Program-made: the position numbers and the translations under genes
The notes under the pieces: model-generated
What the model was told of the DNA's origin: nothing
Database searches by the model: none
Seen by the model: the letters and a program-made list of their open reading frames with translations, nothing else
In this document: piece by piece, positions 1 to 12,715 of the stretch
How positions within the stretch are numbered: the first letter of the stretch is position 1
How the letters are laid out: each line of letters starts with the position of its first letter
Source: Rutidosis leptorrhynchoides
Taxonomy: Eukaryota; Streptophyta; Magnoliopsida; Asterales; Asteraceae
Length of the DNA: 64,000 nt
Reading direction: 5' to 3'
NCBI RefSeq assembly: GCF_046630445.1
Contig: NC_092341.1
Location: 2,177,501-2,241,500 of the forward strand

Positions 1-1
1 A

Positions 2-73
2 CCAACAACAACCGCATCGCAAACCTCAACTTCACAATCTGTCCCACGAGCATCGACATCATACGCCATGTAG
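2..73 (+). pseudogene. C-terminal end of gag-like ORF of element A
   Basis: One frame is open from the window edge to a TAG at 71-73. It is rich in Thr, Ser and Gln and occupies the same position as the end of the gag-like ORF of element C (21441-21968), whose tail is also Ser/Thr/Pro-rich. The downstream noncoding sequence aligns in both. No catalytic or zinc-knuckle motif is visible. The assignment rests on position and composition only. Confidence 0.45.
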
Positions 74-1734
74 ATACCAAGGAATACCACAACGATGAAG
101 TATTGATTCATAACTTCATTGGGGAAACATTCTACGGCGATTATGTAATTTCTAAAGTTTAGACATTATCTATCCTCGCCTTAACCATAAATCAAATGAG
201 TTTAATTTAATATTAACTCATTAAATCAATATTACATCTGAAGAAATATACACATATATATTTCCATAAAGACTGTAATAAAATTCTTTTGTACAAAATA
301 TTAATTGTGAATTTTTTTTTAACGGGTAGGTAATACCCGAGAGATATATAAATTCACAATTATTATGTTACATTCTTCGAATCTGATTCAGCAAATCATC
401 CATTATACTCCCTACTTTCACAACAATATACATTCTTTTATAAAAATCAAAACAACCATACTCATTCAAAATCTAATTACATATTATGATTTTGAAATCT
501 CATAATTCGATTCAAGATATAACCGAAATCGTCACTCTTAGATTCCTACATCTTTTAAAACTATACTTTGACTTCAAAACTGTCCTAGAACCTCATTTCT
601 ATTCATGGAACTCACAAAAATATTTATATCATTCAAAATCTTAGAACATCATATGTATATTAACAATTACAATATGTGTTCAAACACTTCGAAATTCCTA
701 AAGACATGCGAGATGATGATCCAACCACATATTACCCACTGTCATGCATCTGAAAAGCTCTCGAAACCAAAGTTATAGTTTAACACGTATCCATGTCAGA
801 TCCTTTGATATTTATTACCAAATATAATTTTTCAATCTCTTTCCAAAATAGACAGTTTTGTCACAGCTCCAGCAAATCACCTTCATTTGTTTATACGAAT
901 AAACCTTATTATAACAATTACCCCTTCATCATTGTTACCGGAGAACCTTTCATATCTCGCCACATTAGCAGTAAACTTATCAACAACTTCATTAACCTTC
1001 GACTTAAGCCTCTCCGAAAAGCCACTATACTTATTCATTAAAACCCCATCATGTACTCACCTACATCCTGTAACAATAATTGTCACACCAACTACTAGGA
1101 ATTAGCAATCAGTATTTTGAATTTCGCGACAATTTTACGTCAAAAGTTATACATATAACGTCTATCTCCTAGACTTACATACTTCGAATGTGAATTTTCT
1201 GAAAAACATCCCAAACTATGAACTAGTTCTCCGAAATTGGAAAAATGCTGATGAAGCAGCAAAAACTGTAAACGACTTTAACAGTCAAAAGTTTGATGAT
1301 AAAGAATAGTATGGTGGTAAAGCTGAGAAAAAGAGAAGGTTTGAAACTGGAAAACGGATTGAGCAGACCATGAAGGAGGCTGTGGAAAAATCACAAAGAC
1401 TAAACCTGCCTTCAAAGGATCCAAATGATTCAAAGTCTACTGAGATAGTTAGAAAACACCTTACTTCTTATTCTAAACCTTCACAGACAAATCTTCTTCA
1501 TCATCCATCTATGTTAAGAATTCTAAGATATTATCGTATCTTTTATTATAAATATCTTCGATATTCCTGAAGATATTTTCACAACTATTCTTATCCAAAA
1601 TATTCTATCTATTCACAATATCTGCGTTACAACATAAAAAGAAACTGTGTTAGTTTCTAAATTCTGAAGAAAAAAAAAATTCGAATTTAAAATAGGAATG
1701 TTTTTGAAGTAGTATTGGGAACTGAAGCATGAGT

Positions 1735-1840
1735 TAGTATAATATAATGACACTTGATCAATGTGATTATATTACAGTAAGTCATACTGAGTTTCTAATG
1801 GAACGTGATGATTCACAGAACATACCGTTATCATGTACTA
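1735..1840 (+). other. Tandem hairpin module (copy in A)
   Basis: The first hairpin has arms AATATAAT and ATTATATT around a loop centred on TTGATCAA. The second pairs ACGTGATGA with TTATCATGT, using G-U wobbles. The same two-hairpin arrangement occurs in C (24431-24532) and G (38165-38290). It lies in the internal region, outside any ORF. Its role is unknown; an RNA packaging or dimerisation signal is one possibility. Confidence 0.55.
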
Positions 1841-2710
1841 TTTACACGACTCTTACATTCTACCCAATTTCCAAACATATTAAGAACATATCATCTTGAT
1901 AGCTCTATATTTTAGGATATTCTGGTAATTTGCCAAATCAAGATCGTGCCATTACGATTTTCTTCTTGGAACATTAACTATGTTCATCCAAAAATTCATA
2001 TCTACAAATTCTGGACCATTATCCGCTTGACTTAAGGTCGGGAAGAGAAAACGAAAGCATGAAGCTCCGAAATATAATGGAGAATATAAAGCCCGATAAC
2101 AACCCCGAAATTACAAACCTTGTATATCAATGCGTATAGCAATATAAAGACACGGGAGAATGAAAAAAAAAATAACCCCAAGGTAATGGTAGAAGAAAAT
2201 AACTTCCTCCGGTGGTAGATGAAAAACAAGAATGACAGATATGAAAGTTAAGAGTATATCAAGAATCAATACTGGATGAAGCATATTAACGAATGCTTTA
2301 AAGTATGAATTGGGGAGAAAGACTAGAAGGTGTGAGCTGTGGAAATAAAGAAACGAAGGGGTGGATTTATAGTAAAATATCAGACAGAGAAATCGAGACA
2401 GATTATCGCATTTAATCAAATAAGATCCTGATTTCCTTAATCGCCAAAGAACCAAATCTTATTGCAAAGATTTTCTTTAAATTCCATGAATTCCGGAAAT
2501 CAATCATAACTACGTCATCGGTTAAAACGAATATACTTTACTCATTTCACTCTCTTGCGATAGCTTCACTTATACTCTTCGCGTAATCAAATTGTTTTAT
2601 CTATATTACTCAATGATGATAAAACTCTATTTATCAACTCATATTCGTCATGAAAACATTTTTAAAGTTAGCCATGACGACCTCGATCAAATTTCGGGAC
2701 GAAATTTCTT

Positions 2711-2724
2711 TAACGGGTAGGTAC
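2711..2724 (+). promoter_or_regulatory. Polypurine tract of A
   Basis: TAACGGGTAGGTAC abuts the LTR start TGTGACG. The same tract stands before the 3' LTR of C (25491-25503). It primes plus-strand DNA synthesis and fixes the element on the + strand. Confidence 0.7.
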
Positions 2725-2886
2725 TGTGACGACCCGGAAATTTCCGAACAAATTTAAACTTTAACCTTTATATATATCCGACACGATAAGAAAATCTGTA
2801 ATGATTGAGTCTCGAAAGTTTTGAAATTATATTCATTTAATTAAATACCCTTTGACCATGCCAAACGATTCACGAACAATTACGTG

Positions 2887-2957
<71 letters not shown>

Positions 2958-5511
2958 GTGTGCTTATTAGATTGACACATATTATAAAACATTGAACGGA
3001 TTAGTTGATATGAATATAAGCTTTGAGATCTATCTAATGAGGTTGGAAATGTTATCAAGGTATTGAATGGATAATACTTTATACGAACGTAATTGTTCGA
3101 TGTAAGTTTATCGACGAGATTAAAAGATAATATCAAATGATTGAATTATCGGATACATTGAATTATGATCACGAGTCTCCGTCGTAAGGTCCACTATGAT
3201 TTAAGAGACTATTACATTTTTAACGGTATTCGGAAATTTAGTAAAATGATACGCATGCAAGAACGACAGTGTTCTTATCGAGGATTAGTCAAAGGTTGGT
3301 GGAGGATTGAATTTCATAACACTTGGTTGATAACTTGCAACGTATATAGAACGTGATTATGTATATTAGATATATTAGTTAGGTAAAAGATAGTAATCCT
3401 TGTTCATTGATTCGATTTATAATTAGATATTTTAACTAGAGCCTTTGAGAAATTAAAGTAAAGGTTGACGCATAAATAAGTTATATCAGATTAAGTTTTT
3501 GAGCATAACCGTTAGGTGATATAACAATATCTAGTATTCACACGATTTTAATGTTATATTGGTCTTTGAAATATAATTAATTTTGAAAAGTAAAATATTA
3601 TATTATTAGATAAATATTTCAAACATATGTATTATGTATAAGTTTATAAATTTTAAATGTACATATATTTTATTTTAATCATAAAACGTTTTGATTCAAA
3701 CTAATAAGATTAAATATATATTTTTTTATATAACGAGACGTCGAATTATAAAAGGAAATGACCAAAACACTCAAAAGATTAAGTTACACTTTGAGTGGAT
3801 TAGTTTTTAATTAATTTAAGTCTAGTTAATAATAAAGGTACATGTCACAAAACGTTTAATTTAAAATAAAATATTTTGATAAACAACGAGTCACTGATTT
3901 ATAAAAGTAAATGATCACAACGCTCAACTTTATAAGTCATATTTTTATAAAAGTAATTCATTGCTATGTAAGCTTAATTTTTGTAAAAGGTACACGTCAC
4001 GTAACATAAAGGGCTAGTTTTCTAAACGTACGAAAGTGCGCCCGGAAAACGGAAAGTGGTACATGAGTCGAGTAACAACGTACGAGTCATTTTTGTAAAA
4101 ATTATATTTTTACTACGCACGTAAATATAATATAATATTTAATTAATTCTAAAGATTAAATAAATTATATATTAATTAATATATAAATAACTTTACATTA
4201 CGTGTTACATGTGTTATGTGTTATGATGCGTGTGTCGGTAAGGCAATTGAGGATACCAGCTGTCATTTAAAATCATACAATCGCATGGGATGGCTAGACT
4301 AATCATATACTATAAATCGCAAGTCTAGTGACCGAATTCATTCCACAACTGATCAATCTTTCTCTCTACTCTTATTATATATATTAATAATAATATTATT
4401 ATTAAAATTATTATTATTGTTATTATTAATCATACTTTAATTATTAGTACTAGTATTATTTACATAAAATACTACGACGAGGGTACGTAGGAGCGATTTC
4501 AAGGTGGTTGTTCGAGTGGGATAGGGCTAAGGAAATTATGGGTTCTAGCTATGGAGGTGATGGGTATGGATCAGGGGTATAGTTCGTGGAGTCAATCTAG
4601 TGTTTGTCATCTCCGTTGCGTTTGCGTACCTTTCCTGCAATATTAAATCTCAATATTGATACGTTCGTGAATCCGAGGCCAAACTTTACACTTGTTCAAT
4701 GATGTTATATGTATTTTTACTACAAAATACAGTATGGTGAGTTTCATTACTCCCTTTTTATATATATTTTTGGGCTGAGAATACATGCGCTGTTTTATAA
4801 ATGTTTTACGAAATAGGCACAAGTACTAAAACTAATTCTATGTGGGTTTAAACCAGAAATATACCCTTAGCTTGGTAACATTAAACTACTTGTCTATGTA
4901 CGGTAGGCGCGAATCCTAAAGATAGATCTATTGGGCCTGACAAACCCCATCCTGACTATGGGATGCTTTAGTACTTCGAGGTTATATTAAACACACCTGA
5001 TTTGGTGTACTTAAGAGGGTAAAACATGAACGTTAAGGCTTGTTACCGGGTGCCTACAACTTATAGAATACTTTTATACACTTGCGAGTGTACATATATT
5101 TATAAACGGAAATCTTGTGGTCTATTAATATATTGAAATGATTGATATGATAAACCTATGAACTCACCAACCTTTTGGTTGACACTTTTAAGCATGTTTA
5201 TTCTCAGGTATTAAAGAAATCTTCCGCTGTGCATTAGCTCATTTTAAGGATATTACCTGGAGTCATTCATGACATACTTTGAAAGACGTTGCATTCGAGT
5301 CGTTGAGTTCATCAAGATTAATATTAAGTCAATTATAGTTGGATGTAATATGAAATGGTATGCATGCCGTCAATTTTTTATGTAAAGAAAGTTTGTCTTT
5401 TAAAAAAAAACGAATGCAATGTTTGTAAAACGTATCATATAGAGGTCAAATACCTCGCGATGTAATCAACTATTGTGAATCGTTTATAATGTATATGAAC
5501 GGGTCATTTCA
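2725..5511 (+). repeat. 3' LTR of element A (about 2.8 kb)
   Basis: Starts TGTGACGACCCGG and ends GGGTCATTTCA. Blocks near its 3' end (for example CACCAACCTTTTGGTTGACA near 5166, and the stretch around 5440) are shared with the LTRs of C and D. It lacks the SINE-like module and ATT arrays that enlarge the C and D LTRs. It contains a long TA repeat (2890-2955) and AT-rich runs around 4370-4470. No coding sequence is seen in it. Confidence 0.8.
2890..2955. repeat. (TA)n microsatellite
   Basis: An uninterrupted TA dinucleotide run of about 65 bp inside the LTR of A. It creates a meaningless Ile/Tyr-repeat reading frame on the minus strand. Confidence 0.95.
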
Positions 5512-8500
5512 TATATGGTTATATATATACTTAACATGATATTATGATAAGTAAACATATCATTAAGTATATTAATAATGAACTACATATGTAAAAACAA
5601 GACTACTAACTTAATGATTTTGAAACGAGACATATATGTAACGATTATCGTTTTAACGACATTTAATGTATATATATATATATATCATATTAAGAGATAT
5701 TCGTACATCATAATATCATGATAATATAATAATTTAAAATCTCATTTGATATTATAAACATTGGGTTAACAACATTTAACAAGATCGTTAACCTAAAGGT
5801 TTCAAAACAACACTTACATGTAACGACTAACGATGACTTAACGACTCAGTTAAAATGTATATACATGTAGTGTTTTAATATGTATTCATACACTTTTGAA
5901 AGACTTCAAGACACTTATCAAAATACTTTTACTTAACAGAAATGCTTACAATTACATCCTCATTCAGTTTCATCAACAATTCTACTCGTATGCACCCGTA
6001 TTCGTACTCGTACAATACACAGCTTTTAGATGTATGTACTATTGGTATATACACTCCAATGATCAGCTATTAGCAGTCCAAGTGAGTCACCTAACACATG
6101 TGGGAACCATCATTTGGCAACTAGCATGAAATATCTCATAAAATTACAAAAATATGAGTAATCATTCATGACTTATTTACATAAAAACAAAATTACATAT
6201 CCTTTATATCTAATCCATACACCAACGACCAAAAACACCTACAAACACTTTAATTCTTCAATTTTCTTCATCTAATTGATCTCTCTCAAGTTCTATCTTC
6301 AAGTTCTAAGTGTTCTTCATAAATTCCAAAAGTTCTAGTTTCATAAAATCAAGAATACTTCCAAGATTGCAAGTTTACTTCCAAGTTTTCTAAATCCATT
6401 CCAAGTAATCATCCAAGATCAAGAAACCTTTGTTACTTACAGTAGGTTATCTTTCTAATACAAGGTAATAATCATATTCAAACTTTAATTCAATTTCTAT
6501 AACTATAACAATCTTATTTCGAGTGGAAATCATACTTGAAATTGTTTTCGTGTCATGATTCTGCTTCAAGAACTTTCAAGCCATCCAAGGATCCTTTGAA
6601 GCTAGATCTATTTTTCTCATTTCCATTAGGTTTATCCAAGGAACTTGAGGTAGTAATGATGTTCATAACATCATTCGGTTCATACATATAAAGCTATCTT
6701 ATTCCAAGGTTTAAACTTGTAATCACTAGAACATAGTTTAGTTAATTCTAAACTTGTTCGCAAATAAAAGTTAATCCTTCTAACTTGACTTCTAAAATCA
6801 ACTAAACACATATTCTATATCTATATGATATTCTAACTTAATGATTTAAAACCTGGAAACACAAAAAACGCCGTAAAACTGGATTTACGCCGTCGTAGTA
6901 ACACCGCGGGCTGTTTTGGGTTAGTTAATTAAAAACTATGATAATCTTTGATTTAAAAGTTGTTATTCTGGGAAAATGATTTTTATTATGAACATGAAAC
7001 TATATCCAAAAATTATGGTTAAACTCAAAGTGGAAGTATGTTTTCTAAAATGGTCATCTAGACGTCGTTCTTTCGACTGAAATGACTACCTTTACAAAAA
7101 CGACTTGTAACTTATTTTTCTGACTATAAACCTATACTTTTTCTGTTTATATTCATAAAATAGAGTTCAATATGAAACCATAGCAATTTGATTCACTCAA
7201 AACGGATTTAAAATGAAGAAGTTATGGGTAAAACAAGATTGGATAATTTTTCTCATTTTAGCTACGTGAATATTGGTAACAAATATATTCCAACCATAAC
7301 TTAATTAACTTGTATTGTATATTATGTAATCTTGAGATACCATAGACACGTATACAATGTTTCGACCTATCATGTCGACACATCTATATATATTTCGGAA
7401 CAACCATAGACACTCTATATGTGAATGTTGGAGTTAGCTATACAGGGTTGAGGTTGATTCCAAAATATATATAGTTTGAGTTGTGATCAATACTGAGATA
7501 CGTATACACTGGGTCGTGGATTGATTCAAGATAATAATTATCGATTTATTTCTGTACATCTAACTGTGGACAACTAGTTGTAGGTTACTAACGAGGACAG
7601 CTGACTTAATAAACTTAAAACATCAAAATATATTAAAAGTGTTGTAAATATATTCTGAACATACTTTGATATATATGTATATATTGTTATAGGTTCATGA
7701 ATCAACCAGTGGCCAAGTCTTACTTCCAGACGAAGTAAAAATCTGTGAAAGTGAGTTATAGTCCCACTTTTAAAATCTAATATTTTTGGGATGAGAATAC
7801 ATGCAGGTTTTATAAATGATTTACAAAATAGACACAAGTACGTGAAACTACATTCTATGGTTGAATTATAGAAATCGAATATGCCCCTTTTTATCAAGTC
7901 TGGTAATCTAAGAATTAGGGAACAGACACCCTAATTGACGTGAATCCTAAAGATAGATCTATTGGGCCTAACAAACCCCATCCAAAGTACCGGATGCTTT
8001 AGTACTTCGAAATTTATATCATACCCGAAGGGTGTCCCAGAATGATGGGGATATTCTTATATATATATGCATCTTGTTAATGTCGGTTACCAGGTGTTCA
8101 CCATATGAATGATTTTTATCTCTATGTATGGGATGTGTATTGAAATATGAAATCTTGTGGTCTATTGTTACGATTTGATATATATATGTTAAACCTATAA
8201 CTCACCAACATTTTTGTTGATGTTTAAAGCATGTTTATTCTCAGGTGAATACTAAGAGCTTCTGCTGTTGCATACTAAAATAAGGACAAGATTTGGAGTC
8301 CATGTTTGTATGATATTGTGTAAAAACTGCATTCAAGAAACTGATTTCGATGTAACATATTTGTATTGTAAACCATTATGTAATGGTCGTGTGTAAACAG
8401 GATATTTTAGATTATCATTATTTGATAATCTACGTAAAGCTTTTTAAACCTTTATTTATGAAATAAAGGTTATGGTTTGTTATAAAAATGAATGCAGTCT

Positions 8501-8588
8501 TTGAAAAACGTCTCATATAGAGGTCAAAACCTCGCAACGAAATCAATTAATATGGAACATTTTTAATCAATAAGAACGGGACATTTCA
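5512..8588 (+). repeat. Partial LTR, element B
   Basis: About 3.1 kb of LTR sequence ending GGGACATTTCA at 8588, related to but distinct from the A/C LTRs. It shares the block at about 7790-8010 (beginning with a GAGAATACATGC motif) and the terminal block with 'CTCATATAGAGGTCAAAACC'. The left part is missing because element A interrupts it. The right end abuts Athila sequence, so B appears inserted in the Athila gag gene. Short minus-strand ORFs in it (for example 7574-7897) are chance frames. No gene is seen. Confidence 0.7.
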
Positions 8589-9949
8589 ACTATCTCTCTT
8601 AATCTCTCTTTATTTGAAAGTAGTTCTTTGAAAAATTTAGCGCAGTTTGGCATTTCTACTAAAGCATCTACTAGACGTACATTTAAATGCAAATTCTTAA
8701 TAATATCCCAATACTTAGCGAATTGTGCTTCTTGTTTTTCCTTCCTAAGCCTACCTGTGAAAGGTATGCGGGCGCGTGGAATAATTTCCGGGGCCTTAGG
8801 AGAGATAGGTTCCGGTGGATTGACTACTGGGTCAATTGGCACAGGTTCCTTATCGGAAAAATCTTGTATGGGTATATTAACAGTTGTCTCCTTCTCTCCT
8901 CTAGTAATTACTAGGGCATCAAACTCACTACACTCTATATCAATTTTAGTGGTTAATCGTTTAAGCGTAAGCTGAAAATTAGTGATTAATTCTTCAAAAG
9001 TCTTTATTAAAGTGTCGAACTAATTCTGGAATTCTTTGACTTGAAGGTTTATCATATATTGCTTTTTTATAAATTCAACTAAAATTTCCTTAGAGTGGAG
9101 AGTAGGTTTGTGCAACGGGAATATTATATTATGCTCCGAGCTATTTTGCTGTTTGTGTGCCCATCTAGGGTAAGGATACCTTAGATTGGTTCTAGTAGCA
9201 TCGGAGTTTCTAGGAATTGGTAAACTTTAAAGAGTGAGGGTGAGATCTTGTAACCTGGTTTCCAACATTTTTACCGTGTGAGCGAAGGCGTCATCCTTCT
9301 CAGCAGCTTCATTATTCCAATCTTCCTGTTGTGCAGCTATTGTGTCTAAGAGATTCCATGCTTCATCTGCTGTTCGGGACATGAAATTGCCTTGCGAGAC
9401 CATGTCTAGGAGAGACTTATCATCTTTGGTCAAACCATTGTAAAGCGTACAGATTATGTCTGCCTGACTTAACGAATGATTCGGACATCTTTTAAGCATC
9501 ATCTTTACTCTATTCCATGCTAGACACACTGACTCATTTTCTTTTTGAGAAAAGTTTGTGATGTCATTTCTTAGACAGGTTTGCAGGGAGGGTGGATAAA
9601 ATTTGTTTAAAAATTTAGTGGCTAAATCCTCCCATGTATGGATTGAATTCAGGTTAAGTTCATCAAACCATGCCGAAGCGTGTGCGGAAAATGAATATTG
9701 AAAAATATGAAGTTTTAAAATGTTTTTCTCGTTTGATTCCTTCTTAAAAGAGTCAACCAGACTGATAAATTTGTTTATATAAAAGTTTGGATCGTCAGTC
9801 GGTAATCCTTGAAATTTACAGATCATACTGACTAGTTTAATCATGTGTGAACTGATTTCAGAAGTTCCTTCGGTTCCTAAGGTGATTGGTCCTCCTCTTT
9901 CCTCTAAGCATGACTTATGCATAGAAGCAAGGGTATCTTGTTGTTCCAT
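8589..9949 (-). pseudogene. gag: Athila gag (decayed, truncated)
   Basis: The N-terminal 240 residues contain the Retrotrans_gag capsid region: FQGLPTDDPN near residue 48, then TWEDLATKFLNKFYPPS, LRNDITNF, AWNRVKMMLKRCPNH and LYNGL, followed by the DEAWNLLDTIA segment. This order is diagnostic of the Athila lineage. One reading frame continues from 9949 to 8589 but is broken by in-frame stops at 9229-9227 and 9022-9020. The distal part carries the RIPFTGRLRKEK and MPNCAKFFKELLSNK segment that in Athila links gag to protease. The gene is cut at 8589 by LTR B. Gag would form the virus-like particle; this copy cannot make a full protein. Confidence 0.85.
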
Positions 9950-10268
9950 TTTTTTTTTTTAGATTTTCTGTTTTAAAAGTAACTTTTAGAAAATATTAAT
10001 TTACTAAAAGGATCGATAATTTTATAAAAACAATTATTCTTGAAATTCGGTCGCTAACCAGATCGGATATCTTTAACTGATAGGACTTCTTATAGATTAC
10101 TCATATCAAGGTGGCCAGGCTGACTACGGAGAGGCAGGATCCTTTTGGTTCCAATATAATTGGAGACTGTTCGGAAAATCCAACAACCAAGTCCGTGTAT
10201 AATTGTCTTTCTTAGACACCACCAAACAATACTTCGTCTGTTTAAAATCTTTCTCGATCAAAATATTC

Positions 10269-10288
10269 GATCCCCGGCAGCGGCGCCA
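10269..10288 (-). promoter_or_regulatory. Primer-binding site of the Athila element
   Basis: On the minus strand it reads TGGCGCC followed by GCTGCCGGGGATC, the tRNA-Asp-type primer site usual in Athila. It lies about 12 bases inside the LTR end at 10300 and about 320 bases before gag. Bases 9950-10268 are untranslated leader. Confidence 0.75.
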
Positions 10289-10299
10289 AGAAGAAAGAG

Positions 10300-12186
10300 T
10301 GCAACTCATATGCCACTAACGGACGGTTTTATTTGTGCGGTGTCATTAAGTCGCAGGATGTCCGATTCGGTAGCACACAGTGTCTTCGTTTATTTATATT
10401 TTGTGGGGCCTAAATTTACTTTTACTTTCTAAGGTGTAGAAGGTGTAAGTTAACCTAGTGTCGTATTTTTATGCTAATTAACGAATTGAAGATCAAGTGG
10501 ATAATTGTCTTTTAGTTAAATTACCTGGATAAAAGATAGTAGTTGATTTTAGCTAAAGGTCCTAAATGCAGAAAACTAATAAAGTGGAAGGATATCCGGA
10601 GTATGCAGATCAGGGAAATGTTGACAAAGATATCAGTATTGGGTTAGGGAAAGGTAATTATGCTTATGTTAAGACTATGCTTGGAATGATGTATATCTGG
10701 TTGGATGAGCCAATTACACAGACCTACTTATCTCTGAACTCTCGGAGTTCTCTTTGAGCAGTGAGAAGTATGTCACTTGGTCGTATAACTGAAGTGTAAC
10801 AATACCTCGGAGGTTATCCTCAGTAGAGTACTAGGTTTATTAGTGAGTTAAGCTCTAATCCTAAACCTCGTTATCAGTTTAGGTAACTGAATAACAACGT
10901 GCCGTGTTGATTGAACACTGATCACAAACGGAAGGAGTCCGTCGGTTTAAGTTGGCAAAACCTTAAATGGAAACTAACAACCATTCCATCATACTAATGA
11001 GATCTCAACAATTCAAACATTATACAGCATCACAGTTAATATACTGATAGTGAAGCAGATAGAAATCTAATGAAAACCTAAACAGTTGGTATGACTAAGA
11101 CCTAGGGCAACAATCAAACAAGAACATGCAATAGACTTGGGTCATATAGTAAAGGCACTAACTAGATCTTAACAGCTCCTAAGAGGTCTCTTCGGAATAG
11201 TCAATAGGCATACTAGGTCATTCATGTTTCAATTCTTAAGTTATGTGTCCTAAAAGTTCATTAGATGCCTCTCGGGAACTTCGGCCATACCGAGTTCATA
11301 GAATCTTCAGATACAGTATAACCAGGGGTCTTAATCCTATGAAGTAGCTAATTTCATATAGGTGAACAAGTCCTGATCACAACCTAGGTTGGTCAATCCT
11401 TAAGATGCTAGCATACAAATCTATCAGACTTCCTAGTTCAGTATTATAACAGTAATCGTACTAAATTAACATAATTACGCTAACCCAAACTTTTATCATG
11501 GCAACATACAGATAAATTAAGCTATCATGGCAATATCGAAACGCATTATTAAACATAAAAAGTAAGAATACATGTTTAATATAAAAGACAAGCGTTTCGG
11601 ATAAAAACGTGAAAAGGCCGAACAAATCTGCCCGAGATCGCAGGGACTCGCCGGGATATCCTCCGGAAAATAAAAGCTAAGCTAGCTACTACTAAAACTA
11701 ACTAAAAGATTGAAAATATAAAATGAATTGCAAGTTTGAGTGTGTTGGAATGGATGGAGAGAGCCCTTTAAATAGACCTCATTTTTGCCTGCAAACGGCT
11801 GGCAGGCCGTATGGCAGGCCGTATTTGGCAGGCTATATGGCAGGCCGTATTTGGCAGGCCGTTTGCATGGCAATCCGTATTAAGGGGACGTTTACTAGAC
11901 CGTTTGGCAGGCCGTACCCCATACTGGCAGGCCGTATGGCAGGCCGTATGGCAGGCCGTTTTTGGTGCTGGTCAGCCTTGATTCACTGGATCGTAACTTG
12001 ATTTCTTTTCTTTCACCGTTTTCGCTCTAGAATCTTCGTTTTATCTCCGTTTTACTTGATTCTTTTTGCATCACCTTTGTAATTACTTAATCTACAAAAT
12101 CAACCGAAAAAGCGATAATTTTGCCGACAAAGTTTTAGTCTTTATTGTTGTAGGGCTTAATTTAGGGGGTAAAAATGTGACTTTTT
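10300..12186 (-). repeat. 5' LTR of the Athila element (about 1.9 kb)
   Basis: Bounded by the primer-binding site at one side and by copia-1 coding sequence at the other. It contains a GC-rich tandem array at 11801-11961. A TATTTAAA-like TATA candidate for minus-strand transcription lies near 11767-11776. Frames such as 10566-10757 and 11723-12001 show no family resemblance and I regard them as chance. The exact right end is uncertain. Confidence 0.6.
11801..11961. repeat. GGCAGGCCGT short tandem array
   Basis: At least eight exact copies of GGCAGGCCGT plus degenerate ones, spaced 12-16 bases apart with a central irregular gap. It is far more GC-rich than its surroundings. It belongs to the Athila LTR and sits close to the presumed promoter. 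Confidence 0.85.
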
Positions 12187-12715
12187 GCCCGATCTCAGTC
12201 TAGTTAAAAATATGAGTAGCTTAGGCTTGATACCTAAAGTATCTATGAATGAATTTGAAAAGTGTGAATATTGCAGTCAGGCTAAAATTACAAAAAATCC
12301 TCATAGGTTGGTGACTAATAAAATAACAGAGCCCTTAGAATTAATACACTCTGATATTTGTGAGATGGATGGAACTTTAACAAGAAATGGTAAACGTTAT
12401 TTTATCACTTTCATTGATGATTGTTCAAACTATACTTAGGTGTATTTAATGAAAAACAAAAGTGATGCACTTGATCTATTTAAAGTTTTTATTACTGAAA
12501 TTGAGAATCAATTTAATAGAAAAATAAAAAGATTTCGAAGTGATAGAGGCACCGAATATGATTCAAGTATATTTATTGATTTTTATAAAATACATGGGAT
12601 TATTCATGAGAAAACAGCACCTTACTCGCCTGAAATGAATGGTAAAGGTGAGCGAAAAAATAGAACATTAACAGAATCAGTTGTTGCTATCTTATTAAAT
12701 TCTGGAGCTGCTTCT
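12185..12715 (+). pseudogene. pol: copia-1 pol, pre-integrase and integrase part
   Basis: The frame begins in the GAG pre-integrase zinc-finger region (CEYCSQAKITKNP) and enters the integrase core: LIHSDICEMDG supplies the first Asp, FRSDRGTEYDS the second, and APYSPEMNGKGERKNRTL the Glu of the DDE triad. A TAG at 12437-12439 replaces a Trp codon (the change is G to A). The gene stops at 12715, where E inserted; the continuation is at 49288. Integrase would join the cDNA to host DNA; this copy is dead. Confidence 0.9.

Larger units (their letters stand above)
1..5511 (+). mobile_element. Element A: 3' half of a large, nearly non-coding LTR retrotransposon
   Basis: The window opens inside the internal region of an LTR element. 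Bases 1-2724 match, block by block, the internal region of the complete element C (for example the 180-260 stretch against 22060-22130, and the hairpin block near 1735 against 24431). A polypurine tract at 2711-2724 is followed by an LTR that starts TGTGACGACCC and ends at 5511 in CATTTCA. The 5' LTR lies left of the window. The element probably inserted into LTR B, with TATAT at 5512-5516 as one copy of the target duplication; the other copy is out of view. No intact ORF is present; bases 74-1734 and 1841-2710 hold only decayed non-coding sequence. Confidence 0.8.
8589..12190 (-). mobile_element. Athila-type Ty3/gypsy element, 5' portion
   Basis: Read on the minus strand this is 5' LTR (about 12186-10300), primer-binding site (10288-10269), leader and gag (9949-8589). 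The rest of the element is cut off by LTR B at 8588. It ends on the right against copia-1 integrase sequence at about 12187, so it probably inserted into copia-1. The outer LTR boundary is uncertain by about 10 bp and I could not identify a target duplication because the other end is outside the window. Confidence 0.75.

Noticed and set aside
2870..3136. ORF with long Ile-Tyr repeat (also 57696-57960)
   Set aside because: Produced by TA/AT dinucleotide runs.
7574..7897. 107-codon minus ORF in LTR B
   Set aside because: It lies wholly in LTR sequence conserved as DNA with A, C and D, whose copies do not preserve the frame.
8567..8588. Last residues of the Athila gag frame
   Set aside because: They are encoded by the end of LTR B, not by Athila.
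11801..11961. CRISPR-like array
   Set aside because: Units are contiguous or irregular with no unique spacers, and the context is a plant LTR.
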